DNA of 64,000 bases, taken from positions 73,674,969-73,738,968 of the forward strand of contig NC_083605.1 in assembly GCF_029168945.1 (NCBI RefSeq), read 5' to 3'. The notes beneath the pieces were generated by a model, which did no database searches, was not told the origin of the DNA, and saw only the letters and a program-made list of their open reading frames with translations. Shown one piece after another: positions 41,107 to 52,328 of this stretch (positions are counted from its first letter, which is position 1; each line of letters starts with the position of its first letter). The translations under genes were made by a program, and so were the position numbers. Source of the DNA: Cannabis sativa. Its lineage: Eukaryota > Streptophyta > Magnoliopsida > Rosales > Cannabaceae.

Positions 41107-42623
41107 TTCAAATAAATGGAAGCACTTTAAAACCAAAACCCTGTTCAATAACAGCAATAAATTTCATAAGTAACAAAATTACAAGAATCACCAAACTATT
41201 CTCACACAAGCATTAACAAATTCAAAAAAAAAAAAAACATTTGTTGGAAAATATTAAATTGAAAGTCCCAGATAAGGATGACTTTAAGGTTACAGTAGAA
41301 TAGGAATAGAAATGATAAAATAAATAGTAATGGAATAGAATAGAATAAAAAATGACAAAGGGATTGTTATCTAGTTACAGACTTACAGTTATGGAATCAA
41401 TGCCATAATAGCTACAAAAATATCCCTTAACATAAAATTTTATTAAATAAATTTAAATAATAATAATAATAATAAAATACACTTTTTCAACAGCAAAATT
41501 AGCATGGACATTTAGAATTTATAATTTTTATTTTCATATATTCTTTTTTAAACATACTTAACTATTGTATTTAATTAAATGTTTAATTGATATTGATAAA
41601 ATAATTTTTGGTTAAAATTTTACAAAATAATTATTTCACTATCACATAAAAGTACGTGACTAGAACAATTTTTTCAATAGTACAATTTTGCAAAATTAGA
41701 TAGGTGCAAGAAAGAGAATAGGTGCAATTCTACAAAATAAGTGTGACTTGAGCTTGAAGAAATAGCATTAATAAAAAGTTTCTCCAACATATATTTGCTC
41801 TAAAAAACTTGTCTAAATTTGAACCAACTAGCAACCATATTAGAAAACCAGTCATGTCTCATTCATGAGCCCATTTTCAGCACACAAAAGATTCATATAA
41901 AAAGTTAACTTGAAACCAAATTTCAGCTTCACATATAATACAAATAGTAGATTGTGCTTATTTCTAATGACATCGAAATGAACATCATCAAAAAATAAAA
42001 TGATATCAAAAAGAACAAGCAAGCAGCAACACACATTGTGTGTGAGTTGAAAGTCCCAATCCAATTTAACAAAGTTAATTCATTGAGGCATTTTCCCAAA
42101 CAGACAATAGACTATTTGCATTTTATAATATTAACCAAATAAACACTCCAAAACATACACCACCCTGTAAGTAAACATCATCATATATATACCCATTAAT
42201 AGACAAGAAATCAGAGCTTCTGTTCCAATAGTTTAAGTACCTTTTTTTAGTCCACTCACAGAAACAAGTTAGAACTTGTTCTTATTTAAGATTAAAATTA
42301 CATATAATCATCTATAAATGATTTGACTCCATTTTTTTAATTCCTTTACCAAAAATGATAAAGATTGACCAAAAATAAGACTAAAGCTCCTCCATTAACC
42401 ATTTTCTGGATTCTGATGATAAACATTAAATACATTAAAAATGAAATAAAAAAAAATATTCTTCTTCCCGCATTTTCCGTTAAGTTGACCAAAAACATCA
42501 AAAAAAAAGGAAGAACTAAAAATCAGCTGAAATCAAACAAGAGACATTAATCGATAGCAACAAAAAAAACCCAAAACAGAGAGAAAATACACAGCAAGAT
42601 GAAGATGATCAGACCCTAAAAAA

Positions 42624-42667
<44 letters not shown>

Positions 42668-42880
42668 ATGATGGTTATATATGTATGTACCTGAAAAATC
42701 TGAAATTTTGCTGGAAAATAAAAACCGATTCAAAAAAAGGTTAGATAGAATGAATGAAAATGGTGAATGGTGGATTGGAAAAACTTGGTAGTGAATTGAT
42801 TTGAGAATAGAGAGAAGAACAGAGAGAGAGAAGGTTCTTCCTTTTTCAGAAAATTAAAATAAAATAAAATGAAATGGAAA
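41107..42880 (-). other. PGI 5' leader with long intron
   Basis: A leader exon near 42870-42695 ends TTTTTCAG before gtacat, a good donor. The intron then runs to just upstream of the ATG, where an AG acceptor joins about 41140. Within it are a (GA)n run (42626-42663) and AT-rich DNA with no other gene. A leader intron of this kind often boosts expression in plants; here that is inference. Confidence 0.5.
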
Positions 42881-42888
42881 ATGTGGTA

Positions 42889-42897
42889 TTATATATA
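42889..42897 (-). promoter_or_regulatory. TATA box of the PGI gene
   Basis: TATATATAA on the minus strand sits just upstream of the inferred leader exon. Confidence 0.5.
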
Positions 42898-42945
42898 CCC
42901 AAGGCTAAGGACAAGGCTAGCTAGTAGAGAATAAGGATGTTCTGC

Positions 42946-43059
42946 CACGTGGCGATTGAATAGGAACTTAGAGTTAAAAAAGTAACAAAAATTCTTTTAC
43001 GGTGTCCATGTCCACGTGGATCAGTCAGGTGCTTGAGGTTTACGCTAGGTTGCCACGTG
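42946..43059 (-). promoter_or_regulatory. Three G-boxes upstream of PGI
   Basis: CACGTG occurs at 42946-42951, 43013-43018 and 43054-43059, the first two within CCACGTGG. G-boxes bind bZIP and bHLH factors such as ABFs and PIFs. Three in 114 bp of otherwise AT-rich DNA is well above chance. Confidence 0.6.
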
Positions 43060-43564
43060 CTCGTCACGGACGGAGTACAGTTCTTCTCAATATGGGTTGG
43101 ATCCCTTTTAAATTAAAAACGGCATGAAACAAGCATCATTTGGTATGAAAATATTTGATACCATGGGCACAAATGTCATCAATCACACACCACATTACTC
43201 AAATAAATTTTAGTTATTCATATATCAATATGCTTATATAAAATTTTGAAAATATATTTGCCCCGAACTTAATTTGACCCGAAATACTCAATTGTAATTT
43301 ATAACTATACCGCGCGGACTTACATGCAGAAGAACAAAATAAGTATACTATATAATAATATAGGCCATAAACACGCTGTAATATAAATTTTACATTTTTA
43401 CTCTTTTTAGGTCAAAATTACAAAAATATCCCTAGCTCATCAATAGGGTCTTAACATGTCATTTATCAAATTAATTCACATATAATAAATTATATAATAA
43501 TATAATTCTATAATAATACATATTCAACTAGTTAGGGTTCGCTAATCTGTTTCTCTTAATCTTA

Positions 43565-43794
43565 GAATATTACATAAATCGTGATTATTTTGTACAGTCG
43601 AAGATTCTAAACGACTGTTTAAAATTGTCAAAAATAGTAAAGTATCGACGGTTTTAAACAGTCACGTAACTTGATTAGTAACGATCATCATAAAAAATCA
43701 ACTTGAGAATCGATGAGAATAAACCTTTTCAGCTAAAAAATAAAAAGTACCATTAGAGATACTCTAATGGATTAGATATTTTGTTATAGTAGTG
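43565..43794. mobile_element. Right-end fragment of a CACTA element
   Basis: The stretch starting AAATCGTGATTATTTTG matches the last 190 bp of the intact CACTA element to its right, and ends in TTATAGTAGTG like a CACTA right terminus. No left end is seen, so it is a remnant. Confidence 0.55.
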
Positions 43795-43893
43795 TAAGTT
43801 TATATAACAATTTGGATTAGGTATTAGCTTATGTAAGGTTATAGAAAAAAATTTAGTTATTCCCTATAGTGTACCTCACTTAATGGATTAGCT

Positions 43894-44957
43894 CACTACT
43901 ATAAAATTAGGGTTTTCTGACTGTTTTAAAATATCGGGTAAATTATTCTCGTCAATCTCTAACATCAATGCCTATTCGACTGTCGGGAAAACTGGATAGA
44001 ATAGGTGACAGTAGAAAATTATCGAAAAACTTTTTCCTGACTATGCAAAATTATCGAGGATACTGAGCAATATAGCTGAATGTTTTAAACAATCGATCGA
44101 CTATACCCTTATATATAATAAAAAAAAAATTAGGGTTGCATTATATTTTTCTCTTTTTATTTTTCTAGCAAAACCAGGGCCCGCACTAGTCCAATAATTT
44201 CGATCCTGCCCTCTTCATCCAGATCCCTTCGACTTCGACCCTACCCTCTTCGTCCAATGATTCGAGTCTCAAGAAGCCTTCTTCGTCCAATGAAGCTCTG
44301 AATCCAAACAACCCTTTCCTTCCAACGAACGAATCCCAGATAGCCTTCTCCATCTAACGAAGCCCCAAATCGCACAAGGACAAGACCGTGCGTAGCCTTT
44401 TCTGGCCATCCAACGGAGCACCGAATCAACATTTCAAGTGAGAATGTTGGGAGTTCATAGAGGTGATAACGACGACGGCTAGGTTCGACTAGAGTTCGCT
44501 GGCTGGGGTCGACCCGGAGCAATAGATTTTTTTTCCTTTTTTATGTTCGAGTGAGAGTGAGAATGAGAGAAGAAATTCGAGAGAGCTCAGGACTGTGATT
44601 GGATTTCACAGTGGTGGTTGGTGGGTTCTTGTTTTAGGGTTTGAAGATGAGAGGGAGAGAGAGAGAGAGAGAGATGTAGAGAGATCTGAATGTTTGAACA
44701 AAATTAAAGAAATGGGTTTTTATATATTTAACATGGTATTCCCAAACTGTAGGGCATGTCGTTTTAATTCGTTTGAATTTTAAATCGTGATTATTTTGCA
44801 CAGTTAGAGATTCTAAACGACTATTTTAAAGTTAAACTATTTGGAATAGTGAAGTGTTCCTGATGATTTTAAATAGTCACGTAACTTTATTAGTAATGGT
44901 CATCGAAAAAAATCGATTTGAGAATCGACGAGAATAAACTTTTTTTTTATTGTAGTG
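43894..44957. mobile_element. Non-autonomous CACTA (En/Spm) element
   Basis: The left end CACTACTATAAAA and the reverse complement of the right end, CACTACAATAAAA, match at 12 of 13 positions. A 3-bp target duplication GCT flanks it (43891-43893 and 44958-44960). Subterminal repeats containing GACTGTTT/AAACAGTC motifs occur at both ends. The interior (about 44180-44700) is less AT-rich but holds no recognisable transposase. Confidence 0.8.
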
Positions 44958-45286
44958 GCTCTACCTTTTCTTAGTAGTGTAAGATTATATAATATTTTTG
45001 AATTTGAGGTAACAAAATTACAAAACTAATCTAAGTTGCTTCTTTTATTTAGAATTATAAGGTCTGTTGTTATTTATTTATCTTTATAATATAATGTAAG
45101 ATGAAAAGGATTAGCTATCTATGATAATAGAACATGCTTATGATCATCAGCCAAGTTAGTCTATTTTTTCCTACTTATGACATTAATTCACACAATAATA
45201 TAAAATTCAACAAATTTATTCAAACTATAAGTAGTTATTTACAATGTATCACCTCGTTCATACTACTTAATAGCAATGGTAATAGA

Positions 45287-45496
45287 CATAGGCGGACCCA
45301 CATTGTAGCGAGGGGGGGCAGTCGCCCCCCCTGAAAAAAAAAAATTGAGAAAAAAATTTATATGTATTTTAATTAGTTACAACATATATTTGTATTAAAA
45401 GATGATATTAATAGACATAATAGTAACCTTGGTGTAATGGTTAAGGTATTTGTTAAATAGGTTAGAGGGTAAAGGTTCAAATTCTGGGTCCGCCAC
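45287..45496 (+). mobile_element. Short repeat element with tRNA-like Pol III boxes
   Basis: Inverted ends GGCGGACCCA (45291-45300) and TGGGTCCGCC lie inside direct repeats TGGTAATAGA (45277-45286 and 45497-45506). Toward the 3' side, CCTTGGTGTAATGGTTAAGG (45428-45447) resembles a Pol III box A and GGTTCAAATTC (45474-45484) a box B, at tRNA-like spacing. A GC-rich patch with a GGGGGGG/CCCCCCC hairpin lies near 45310-45332. It could be a SINE-like element or a hAT-type MITE that captured a tRNA-like part. Confidence 0.5.
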
Positions 45497-46046
45497 TGGT
45501 AATAGATAAGAAAAAGATTTAAATCAATCCAATTCTATTATCATATATAATTCTATTATCATATATAGTTAGAGCTTCCACTTGAGTAATTGTTTTGTTA
45601 CATATTTAATTTATTAACTAATATAATATTGTTAATCATTTATGAGCTTTGTTATTTAATACTTTAAGGTGTCTAATATTATACTGATGTAGCATTTTAT
45701 AATTAGTTAACGACTTCCCCTATTATGTATAAAACTAAAATGTGTGAAATTCAATATTAAAATATATTATATCAATGCTCGGCACCTTAATTAGTATTTC
45801 TCATTGCTCACAAAGTATCACCTCTATTTTATTGGTGTTAGACATTATTAATCAACATAGCAATATTGGTAGAACCAAGCAATGAGTTAAACCAAGTACC
45901 ATTTGTGGTGCTCTTGGTTGATGATGAATATATGTTTTCAATCAATACTAGTAGCCAAGTGGCATCGTATGAGAAATTGGCACGTGGGATCACATGGGTC
46001 AGGAGTCCACGTGGAGAAAGGTGAATAGTCCATCATTGTCCTCTTA

Positions 46047-46909
46047 GGGCCCGTTTGGTACGCAGGATTGGACTGGATTGGACTGAAAAGGATTGGACTG
46101 GATTGGACAAGATTGGATTATGCTGAAAGTAATCCTGTGTTTGGTTTAAAAATGGACTGGACTATTTTATTTATTTCCTTTTAGAAAAAAAAAACTTAAA
46201 TTAAATAAAAATATATAATAATATATTAAAATTAAAATATATAATAATAAATAAATATAAATAAATAATTCGTAGCAAAAAAAAATAATATATCATATAT
46301 AATTAAGAATATATCATAAATATATAATAAAATATTTTGTCATATTTTTTATTTAATAAATAATTAAAATAGTAAAATAAAAATACTTGAATAATGTAAA
46401 ATTGTTTATCTTAAACACTAATTTAATCACTAATTTAATATAAATATTAATTTTTTTTAAAATATTTATGTAAATCTTTGAGTAATTTAAAAATAATATA
46501 TAATTTTATTGTCATATTTTTTTTCTTAGAATCAATTTAAGTAACTATTATTTAATTAATAATATTCTAAATTTTAAAAACCTATGTATAATAATTCAAA
46601 ATTATACATTTTCACTAATTTTAATGAATAAGTTTTTGATAAAAAAATGTATAAATAAATGTGTGATAATTATTTCCTTTAAATTCTTATTAAATTTAAA
46701 ATATATTAATAAAATTAAATTAAAAAAAACGATAAAAAAAAAAATCTCACCTGCATGGGATTATTTATCCCACCCTGCTGGATGGGATAAATAATACCAG
46801 ACAGATGAGGTTAACTGGATTAGTTATCCAGACTTCTAACATACCCAAACACTGGATTGGACAAATTAGCCTGTCTAATCCAATCCAGTCCTGCGTACCA
46901 AACGGGCCC
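46047..46909. mobile_element. Tourist-like (PIF/Harbinger) non-autonomous element
   Basis: Terminal repeats GGGCCCGTTTGGTACGCAGG pair with the right end, which reads CCTGCGTACCAAACGGGCCC. The flanks are TTA on the left and TCA on the right, close to a TWA duplication with one change. The 863-bp interior is very AT-rich with TGGATTGGAC repeats near both ends and no coding capacity. Confidence 0.65.
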
Positions 46910-47171
46910 TCATGGTATTACTTTGTTTATACTTAAAGAAAAGGTTCCCAAATCCAAATCCAAATCCAAATTCACAATATTATTGTGTATGTGAGTTGAT
47001 TGTGGAAGTTGAATGAAAAAGGAACTAGGAAGGAAGATCATCTCTTCTCCTTGTACGGATGAACTAATTCTTTTATATTTATATAGGTTATTATTATAAG
47101 ATTATTATAGTACAGCATGGTACATTAATTAATAATAATAGCATCAAGTTTAATTCTATGATTGGGTGTTG

Positions 47172-47441
47172 TTTTTTTTTTTTTTGATTAAAGAAACTTT
47201 TTTGTTGAAGAGGAAACACCTCAAAAAACAAAATTCATAGTGGCAACAAAGGGTACCACTTCCCTATTCGAAAGAGCTCTAAAACAACAGAAATTAGTCG
47301 CCCAAGCAGCAAGGTTATGGGCTGCCACATTCAACCTGCAAGGGATCCACACTAGGCACGAGTTTGGGACAGCAGACAGGGCCTGCAAAGATCGATCGAA
47401 GCAGCTCCTAGCTGTCCAATCTAGGCTTCTCTTGGCAAGGT
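47172..47441 (-). mobile_element. 5'-truncated LINE, RNase H tail
   Basis: On the minus strand a short frame reads WIPCRLNVAAHNLAAWATN, the C-terminal block of the RNase H-like domain in plant LINE polyproteins. A 3' UTR and an A-tail (T run at 47172-47185) follow. A near-perfect target duplication flanks it: TATGATTGGGTGTTG at 47157-47171 and TATGATTGTGTGTTG at 47442-47456. Truncation at the 5' end with a long target repeat is typical of LINE retrotransposition. Confidence 0.8.
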
Positions 47442-47770
47442 TATGATTGTGTGTTGTTTTATATTGCTCATGTGATAGTAATTTATGAGATTTAAATAAT
47501 AATAATACAAATAATATGTATATTTATATAGGGAGGGAGATTTAAACAAGTCTTTTTCTTTTGAAAAAAAAAATTGTTAATTCTATTTTTGGCATATTTA
47601 ATTGACAAAAATATTTTATTATTTCCTATTAATTTCGGCTGGTATGTATTAATATAGTTTCCTATTTTGTGTATTCAAACTTGAAAGAAAAGTTGTCTAG
47701 CTTTCTTATTTTTGGAAAAAAAAGGTAAAAATAGTAAGTTTGGTTACCCATTTCTTTTTTATCTAACCAA

Positions 47771-48785
47771 CTGTATAATCTGATCCTGTGTTGAGTTTCC
47801 CATTTTCTCAGATCAGATTTCTTGAAGAGAAAACCGGAGCTAAACTTTCCTTTTCTATAAAAGGAAAGTTGTAGTTACTGCACACGATTCTGTAGGTACA
47901 GAAACGGAAAATCCTGGACTGATTGAAGAATTATTTTAGGGAAGTTTCTAGTGGGCTGAGGTCTTGTTCAAACCGAATGTAAGCTGTCAATAAGATGTAT
48001 ATTCATTATAAATACATCTTATATCAGCTAGGTTGTGTATCTCTTTCATTCACTTTCATATCTTAAAGAAATAGTGTCTTTGTTATGTAGAGAAGAGTTG
48101 TTCGATTCTTACTCTGTTTATTTGTAGTTTGTATTGTCTTGAGTCTGTATTCAAGTCTACAACGAAGAAGAACAACAGTGCAACCTTCGGGAGAAGGTAG
48201 TTACAAGCTTTCGGGAGATTGCTTTTGAAGTCTTGCATCGGGAAGATACAAGCACACCTTCGGGAGAAGGGTTTTTACAAGCTTTCGGGAGATTGCTTTT
48301 GAAGTCTTGCATCAGGATGATACAAGCACACAACCTTCGGGAGATGGTTGTATAGGCTTTCGGGAGATAGCCTTTAAGCCTTGAATCGGGAGGATTCAAG
48401 CACTCTTCAAGGTGATCGAAGGGAGTTCGAGCTCTTGGAGTTTTATCAAGATTCGGTTAGTAGGTGGAATACATCAAGCTTGCGGCATACAATAAGAGGG
48501 AGTCTATTTATGCATAAGTCAATTACTTTGTATTTTTGATACCAATCTAATGAATCTTATCTCTAGGTATGGCCCCGTGGACTAGTAACAATCTGAAAGG
48601 ATTGTTGAAATTACGTACAAAAATCTTGTGTGTTTTTCTAGGTTTCTCTGAAGTTACAGAGTTGTATTCTATAACTACGAAAAAACTGTTTTCAGTACCA
48701 GTTTCATTATTCCGCATTTAATTAATCACTTAATTAAATAATCAAACTGAGAATATTAAAATACGGAATTTCAAAAATTGTAACA
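47771..48785 (+). mobile_element. Solo LTR candidate (probably Ty1/copia)
   Basis: A block starting TGTATAATC (or TGTTGAG at 47789) and ending TTGTAACA at 48785 contains a TATA box (ATTATAAATA, 48006-48015), a leader with a hairpin array and TG..CA ends. No internal coding region adjoins either side, so it is best read as a solo LTR. The flanking CCAAC/CCACT pair is only a weak target duplication, so both borders are tentative. Confidence 0.45.
48183..48421 (+). repeat. Array of hairpins with a constant loop and varying stems
   Basis: About ten hairpins in 240 bp. Those with the loop TTCGGGAG have arms ACCTT/AAGGT (48183-48198), AAGC/GCTT (48205-48224), CCTT/AAGG (48257-48270), AAGC/GCTT (48279-48298), CAACC/GGTTG (48331-48350) and AGGCT/AGCCT (48354-48373). 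Alternating hairpins with a GGGA-type loop have CTTG..ATC/GAT..CAAG (48232-48252, 48306-48326) and a perfect CTTGAATC/GATTCAAG (48380-48400). The unit period is about 75 bp. Lying downstream of the LTR TATA box, it would be in the RNA leader. Confidence 0.7.
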
Positions 48786-50364
48786 CCACTAAAATTTGCT
48801 TATAACCACTAAAATATAAATCTATTAAGCATATTCACATATATTCAATAAATCACTAAAACTCTTTTAAAAAAAAATCACTAAAAGAATTTTAATATAT
48901 TTTCTTACATATCTTAATATTTTAAAAGAATATTTTTGGGCAAAATTTGTAAATGCATTAGTCTCATTTATAATTTTGAAATCTTTATTTGTTTAGTATT
49001 AAGTTTGCCATAATTCTCTAAGCATTGTACTCTTTTTTTAAAAAAAATTATTTGATATTTTAAGTTTGTTATCTTACTTTTATGAAGTATTGTCATCACA
49101 TCACTTAGTTGTTGAGTTATTAAATTAGAATAATAATTTTTCATCTTTTTTTTAATGTATTAAACTCGTTTTTGGTATTAAGAAAAGAATTTATTTTTAA
49201 AAAGAAAAGAATTCTATCCGATCAAGTTTATTGGCACTAGGATCACTCGAACACCTCAATATGCACCCAAAAACCCCAACCACCCAAAAAAAAATATAAT
49301 ATAGGGAGATAATTGGATAAGCATTAACGCCACATTCAATCTATATTTGTTTACTTTTTCTTTTTCTTTTTCTTTATCACTAAGAACATAATAAAAAATA
49401 CAATAGAATAAGACAAGATTGTATTTAATTGCGGCTAAGGCCGTGGTTTTATTTTATTTACTACCCGTTGGCTTAAAATGTAAATGCGGTGGTGTTGGTA
49501 TTAGAACATGGTTTTCTTTAATCATCAATTTATATTCATCATTATATTTTATATTTTCTTATATATCCTTGTCCAAACATAGGCACATATAAAAGTTTGA
49601 ATTAATAGAACCCACAAAATGTCTTATACGTTAATATAATTTGAAATTCTTACGAAAATTAGCAGGTTTCGATCATTAATAAATGAGATCGACATAATTA
49701 TTACAAAATAAAAGTAAGAAAATTACTTTATGTATTATTTTATTTTAGTAGTTTTTTTTAATGATTTCTATATAAGTTGTTATGTAAATTTTTGTATAAA
49801 ATTTTATAAAAATATAAAAAAAGTATGTTTTAAAGTATAAAAGTAAAAAAATAAATATACTAAACAAGTTACTAATATATATTTTTGAATTAATATATTT
49901 AAATAAAATATATTTATATACCCTGTGTTTTATTTTTTAATAATTAAATTGGTGGTATTTAAGTTTTATTTTTGACTTGACTAAAGGGATTATGTTCGAG
50001 TTAAACATATAATAATTATACTTGAATTATCTCGACACGAAACGTAAATACAAATTATCACCCCCTAAACTCTATAAAAGTGCATAGCATCAACTCTACA
50101 CCAAGCACAAGTCGATAAGCAAAGCACATAATAATCTCTTGACAAAGCAATGAGCAAAGCATATTTTAAATTGCAACAATCGATATACTTCTTATTCTAA
50201 TTTCTAGTAAATTTTGCCTAAGAAAGTAATAAGTTACAACACAAAATAAAATTAGAAAACATGGGTATGAAATCTGAGTGTCAGAAACCAATAATGATAA
50301 GCTTCAAAGTTCAAAGGACATATTGTACTATACAAACTAGTAATATCTATATAGAAAACCTTTA
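48786..50364. other. AT-rich intergenic stretch
   Basis: No gene or clear transposon ends. It contains only AT-rich DNA and short poly-A/T tracts. Confidence 0.4.
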
Positions 50365-50527
50365 CACGTGGCAACTTCTCCTTCATCCCATTCGCTCTTC
50401 ACGTGACGCGTATCAAAAAAAGGAAATTATTATTTATTACAAAAAAAAGTCACTAATTACAATCGCCGACTCCTCCGGAGTTGCCTTCTCCGCATAACGA
50501 TATCACGTGCACCCTACTACGTGTCAC
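50365..50527 (+). promoter_or_regulatory. ABRE/G-box cluster upstream of the TPR gene
   Basis: CACGTG occurs at 50365-50370, 50400-50405 (followed by ACGCGT, a coupling-element-like core) and 50514-50519, and TACGTGTC at about 50519-50526. ABA-responsive plant promoters typically combine ABREs with such coupling elements. Confidence 0.6.
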
Positions 50528-50683
50528 AATCTCCTACGTTCAAAGTCAACACAGTCAGCGCATCCAACGGTTCGTGATTATCACTATATTTGACCCTTCA
50601 CTACTTAAAGTCGACTTAGCTTTTTCGAAAGATAAAGTTCTCATCACAGCTAAAAAAATCTAAAGTTGATCATTTCAACAGTA

Positions 50684-51681
50684 ATGAAAGCTGCTCTGAT
50701 CCGAACCGGTTCGGTTCCGGTAAAGGCCCAATTCCCACACGTGTCAGATTCTCCCAGAGTTCGTCTCAACCGGAGCGAGTCTCTCACCGGCATCTTCTCC
50801 GGTGACAAATCCGCCGTCAATTCTCCAAAAGTCTCTTTGCATTTCGAGATCAACCGCCGTCGGAATGATAGAGATGTTATTCGAAGAGCTTTGTCAGAGA
50901 CCGATTTGATCCGATCGGAGACTAAATCTTCCGTTGGATCTCGTTCTTTCCCGACGCGAATACCGGAGGAAGATGAATCCACTACTCCGTTAAGTAGAAC
51001 CGCGAGTTTCTCGGCAATATCTACGGAGATCGGAATTTCCGGAGGAAATTTCGGTGAAGGAAGCAAATCCGGTGGCGGCGGTGGCGGAGGAGGAGGAGAT
51101 TTTGGATTCGGTGCTTACAACGTTCGAAGCAAGCTTGGGGAGTATTACCAAGAGATGTTGAAGTCAAATCCAGGAGATTCTCTTCTTCTTAGAAATTACG
51201 GCAAGTACTTACACGAGGTATACAAATATTTCTGGTGCTGAATCAATCAATTTAATCAATTTTGTTCAATTAATTATTGAATTAAAATCTGAATTGTGAA
51301 GGTGGAGAAGGATTTGGTAAAAGCAGAGGAGTATTACGGAAGAGCTATACTAGCGAATCCAGGCGATGGAGAATTGCTTTCGCTGTACGGAAACCTAATT
51401 TGGGAGACGAATAGAGATGAGGATCGAGCCAAGTCTTACTTCGATCAAGCCATTACTGCTTCTCCTCATGATTGGTACTAATTAATCACTTTTCACATAA
51501 TTTGTTCTTTAATTTCCAGAGTAAGTAAATTAAAACACGACTAATTGATAATCTGTGTAGCACTGTGTTGGGGTCGTTTGCCCATTTCATGTGGGAAGCA
51601 GAAGAAGAAGAAGAAGAAGAAAACGACGATGATGAATCTCAGAAGAATATGTCGTCTCTTCCTTTGGTTTCTGCGTTTTGA
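50684..51681 (+). CDS. TPR-like superfamily protein
   Basis: I model three exons, 50684-51217, 51302-51474 and 51561-51681, which join in frame to 275 residues. The start is ATG 50684 (MKAALIRTGSVPVKAQFPH). The N-terminal half is Ser/Arg-rich and disordered with RRALSETDL; a Gly run precedes GFGAYNVRSKLGEYYQEMLKSNPGDSLLLRNYGKYLHE. Two to three TPR-type helical pairs follow: EKDLVKAEEYYGRAILANPGDGELLSLYGNLIW, DRAKSYFDQAITASPHDC and VLGSFAHFMWEAE. An acidic tail (EEEEEEENDDDE) ends at SAF. This is the architecture of a plant family related to At1g80130/At5g20190, whose molecular role is not settled. The ABRE cluster suggests stress or ABA control. Confidence 0.8.
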
Positions 51682-52328
51682 TTGGAAAAAAGATGAAGTT
51701 GGTAATCGCGAAACGACGCCGTACTACGTGGCGTTTTGTACGGCAGATGAGGAACGATGGAGATTGACCACGTGGCGCCCCTATACTAGTCTCATTTTTC
51801 CAATCAAGAGAAGAGAGTTGTTTTGTGGCTTATTTTGTGTGTAATAATATAACGTTTTATAGATATATAATATGAACTTACCTCTAATTAATAATTAATC
51901 GTGTTTGATCTTATTGTGAACTAATTATTAATCAAAGCATGGTCATCTATATATGCGATTTATGTAAATATCTTTATGTATGTTTCTTTGTAGTTTTTTT
52001 TTAGTGAAAATCCTTATGTATGTTTGGTAATGTTATTGTTGTTCAAACTAAAATTGTTTTTATGAATTTTATTGGTGCAATATTTTAGCTTCGAAAAGTA
52101 GTAGTTAATCTATGAGTAACAGACTTTGGCCTCTTACTCAATTAGGACGTGTAAAGTGATCCCTGCAAAGACATGACAACACGATATAAAATTATTGAAA
52201 GTTAGGATAAGTTGAAATTGGGTCGAATGACACCATTATTTTTATTTTTTTGAAGGAACACCATTATTATTTAGATTGAATTAGAGTTGAAGCATGTAGA
52301 AGTTATATATGGAAAATTATAAGAGTAA
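51682..52328. other. TPR gene 3' UTR and intergenic DNA
   Basis: The 160 bp after the stop remain fairly GC-rich and are probably 3' UTR. Beyond that the sequence is AT-rich with nothing recognisable. Confidence 0.4.

Noticed and set aside
45428..45484. tRNA gene
   Set aside because: Box A and box B are present but no complete cloverleaf or acceptor stem could be drawn; it is treated as part of a repeat element.
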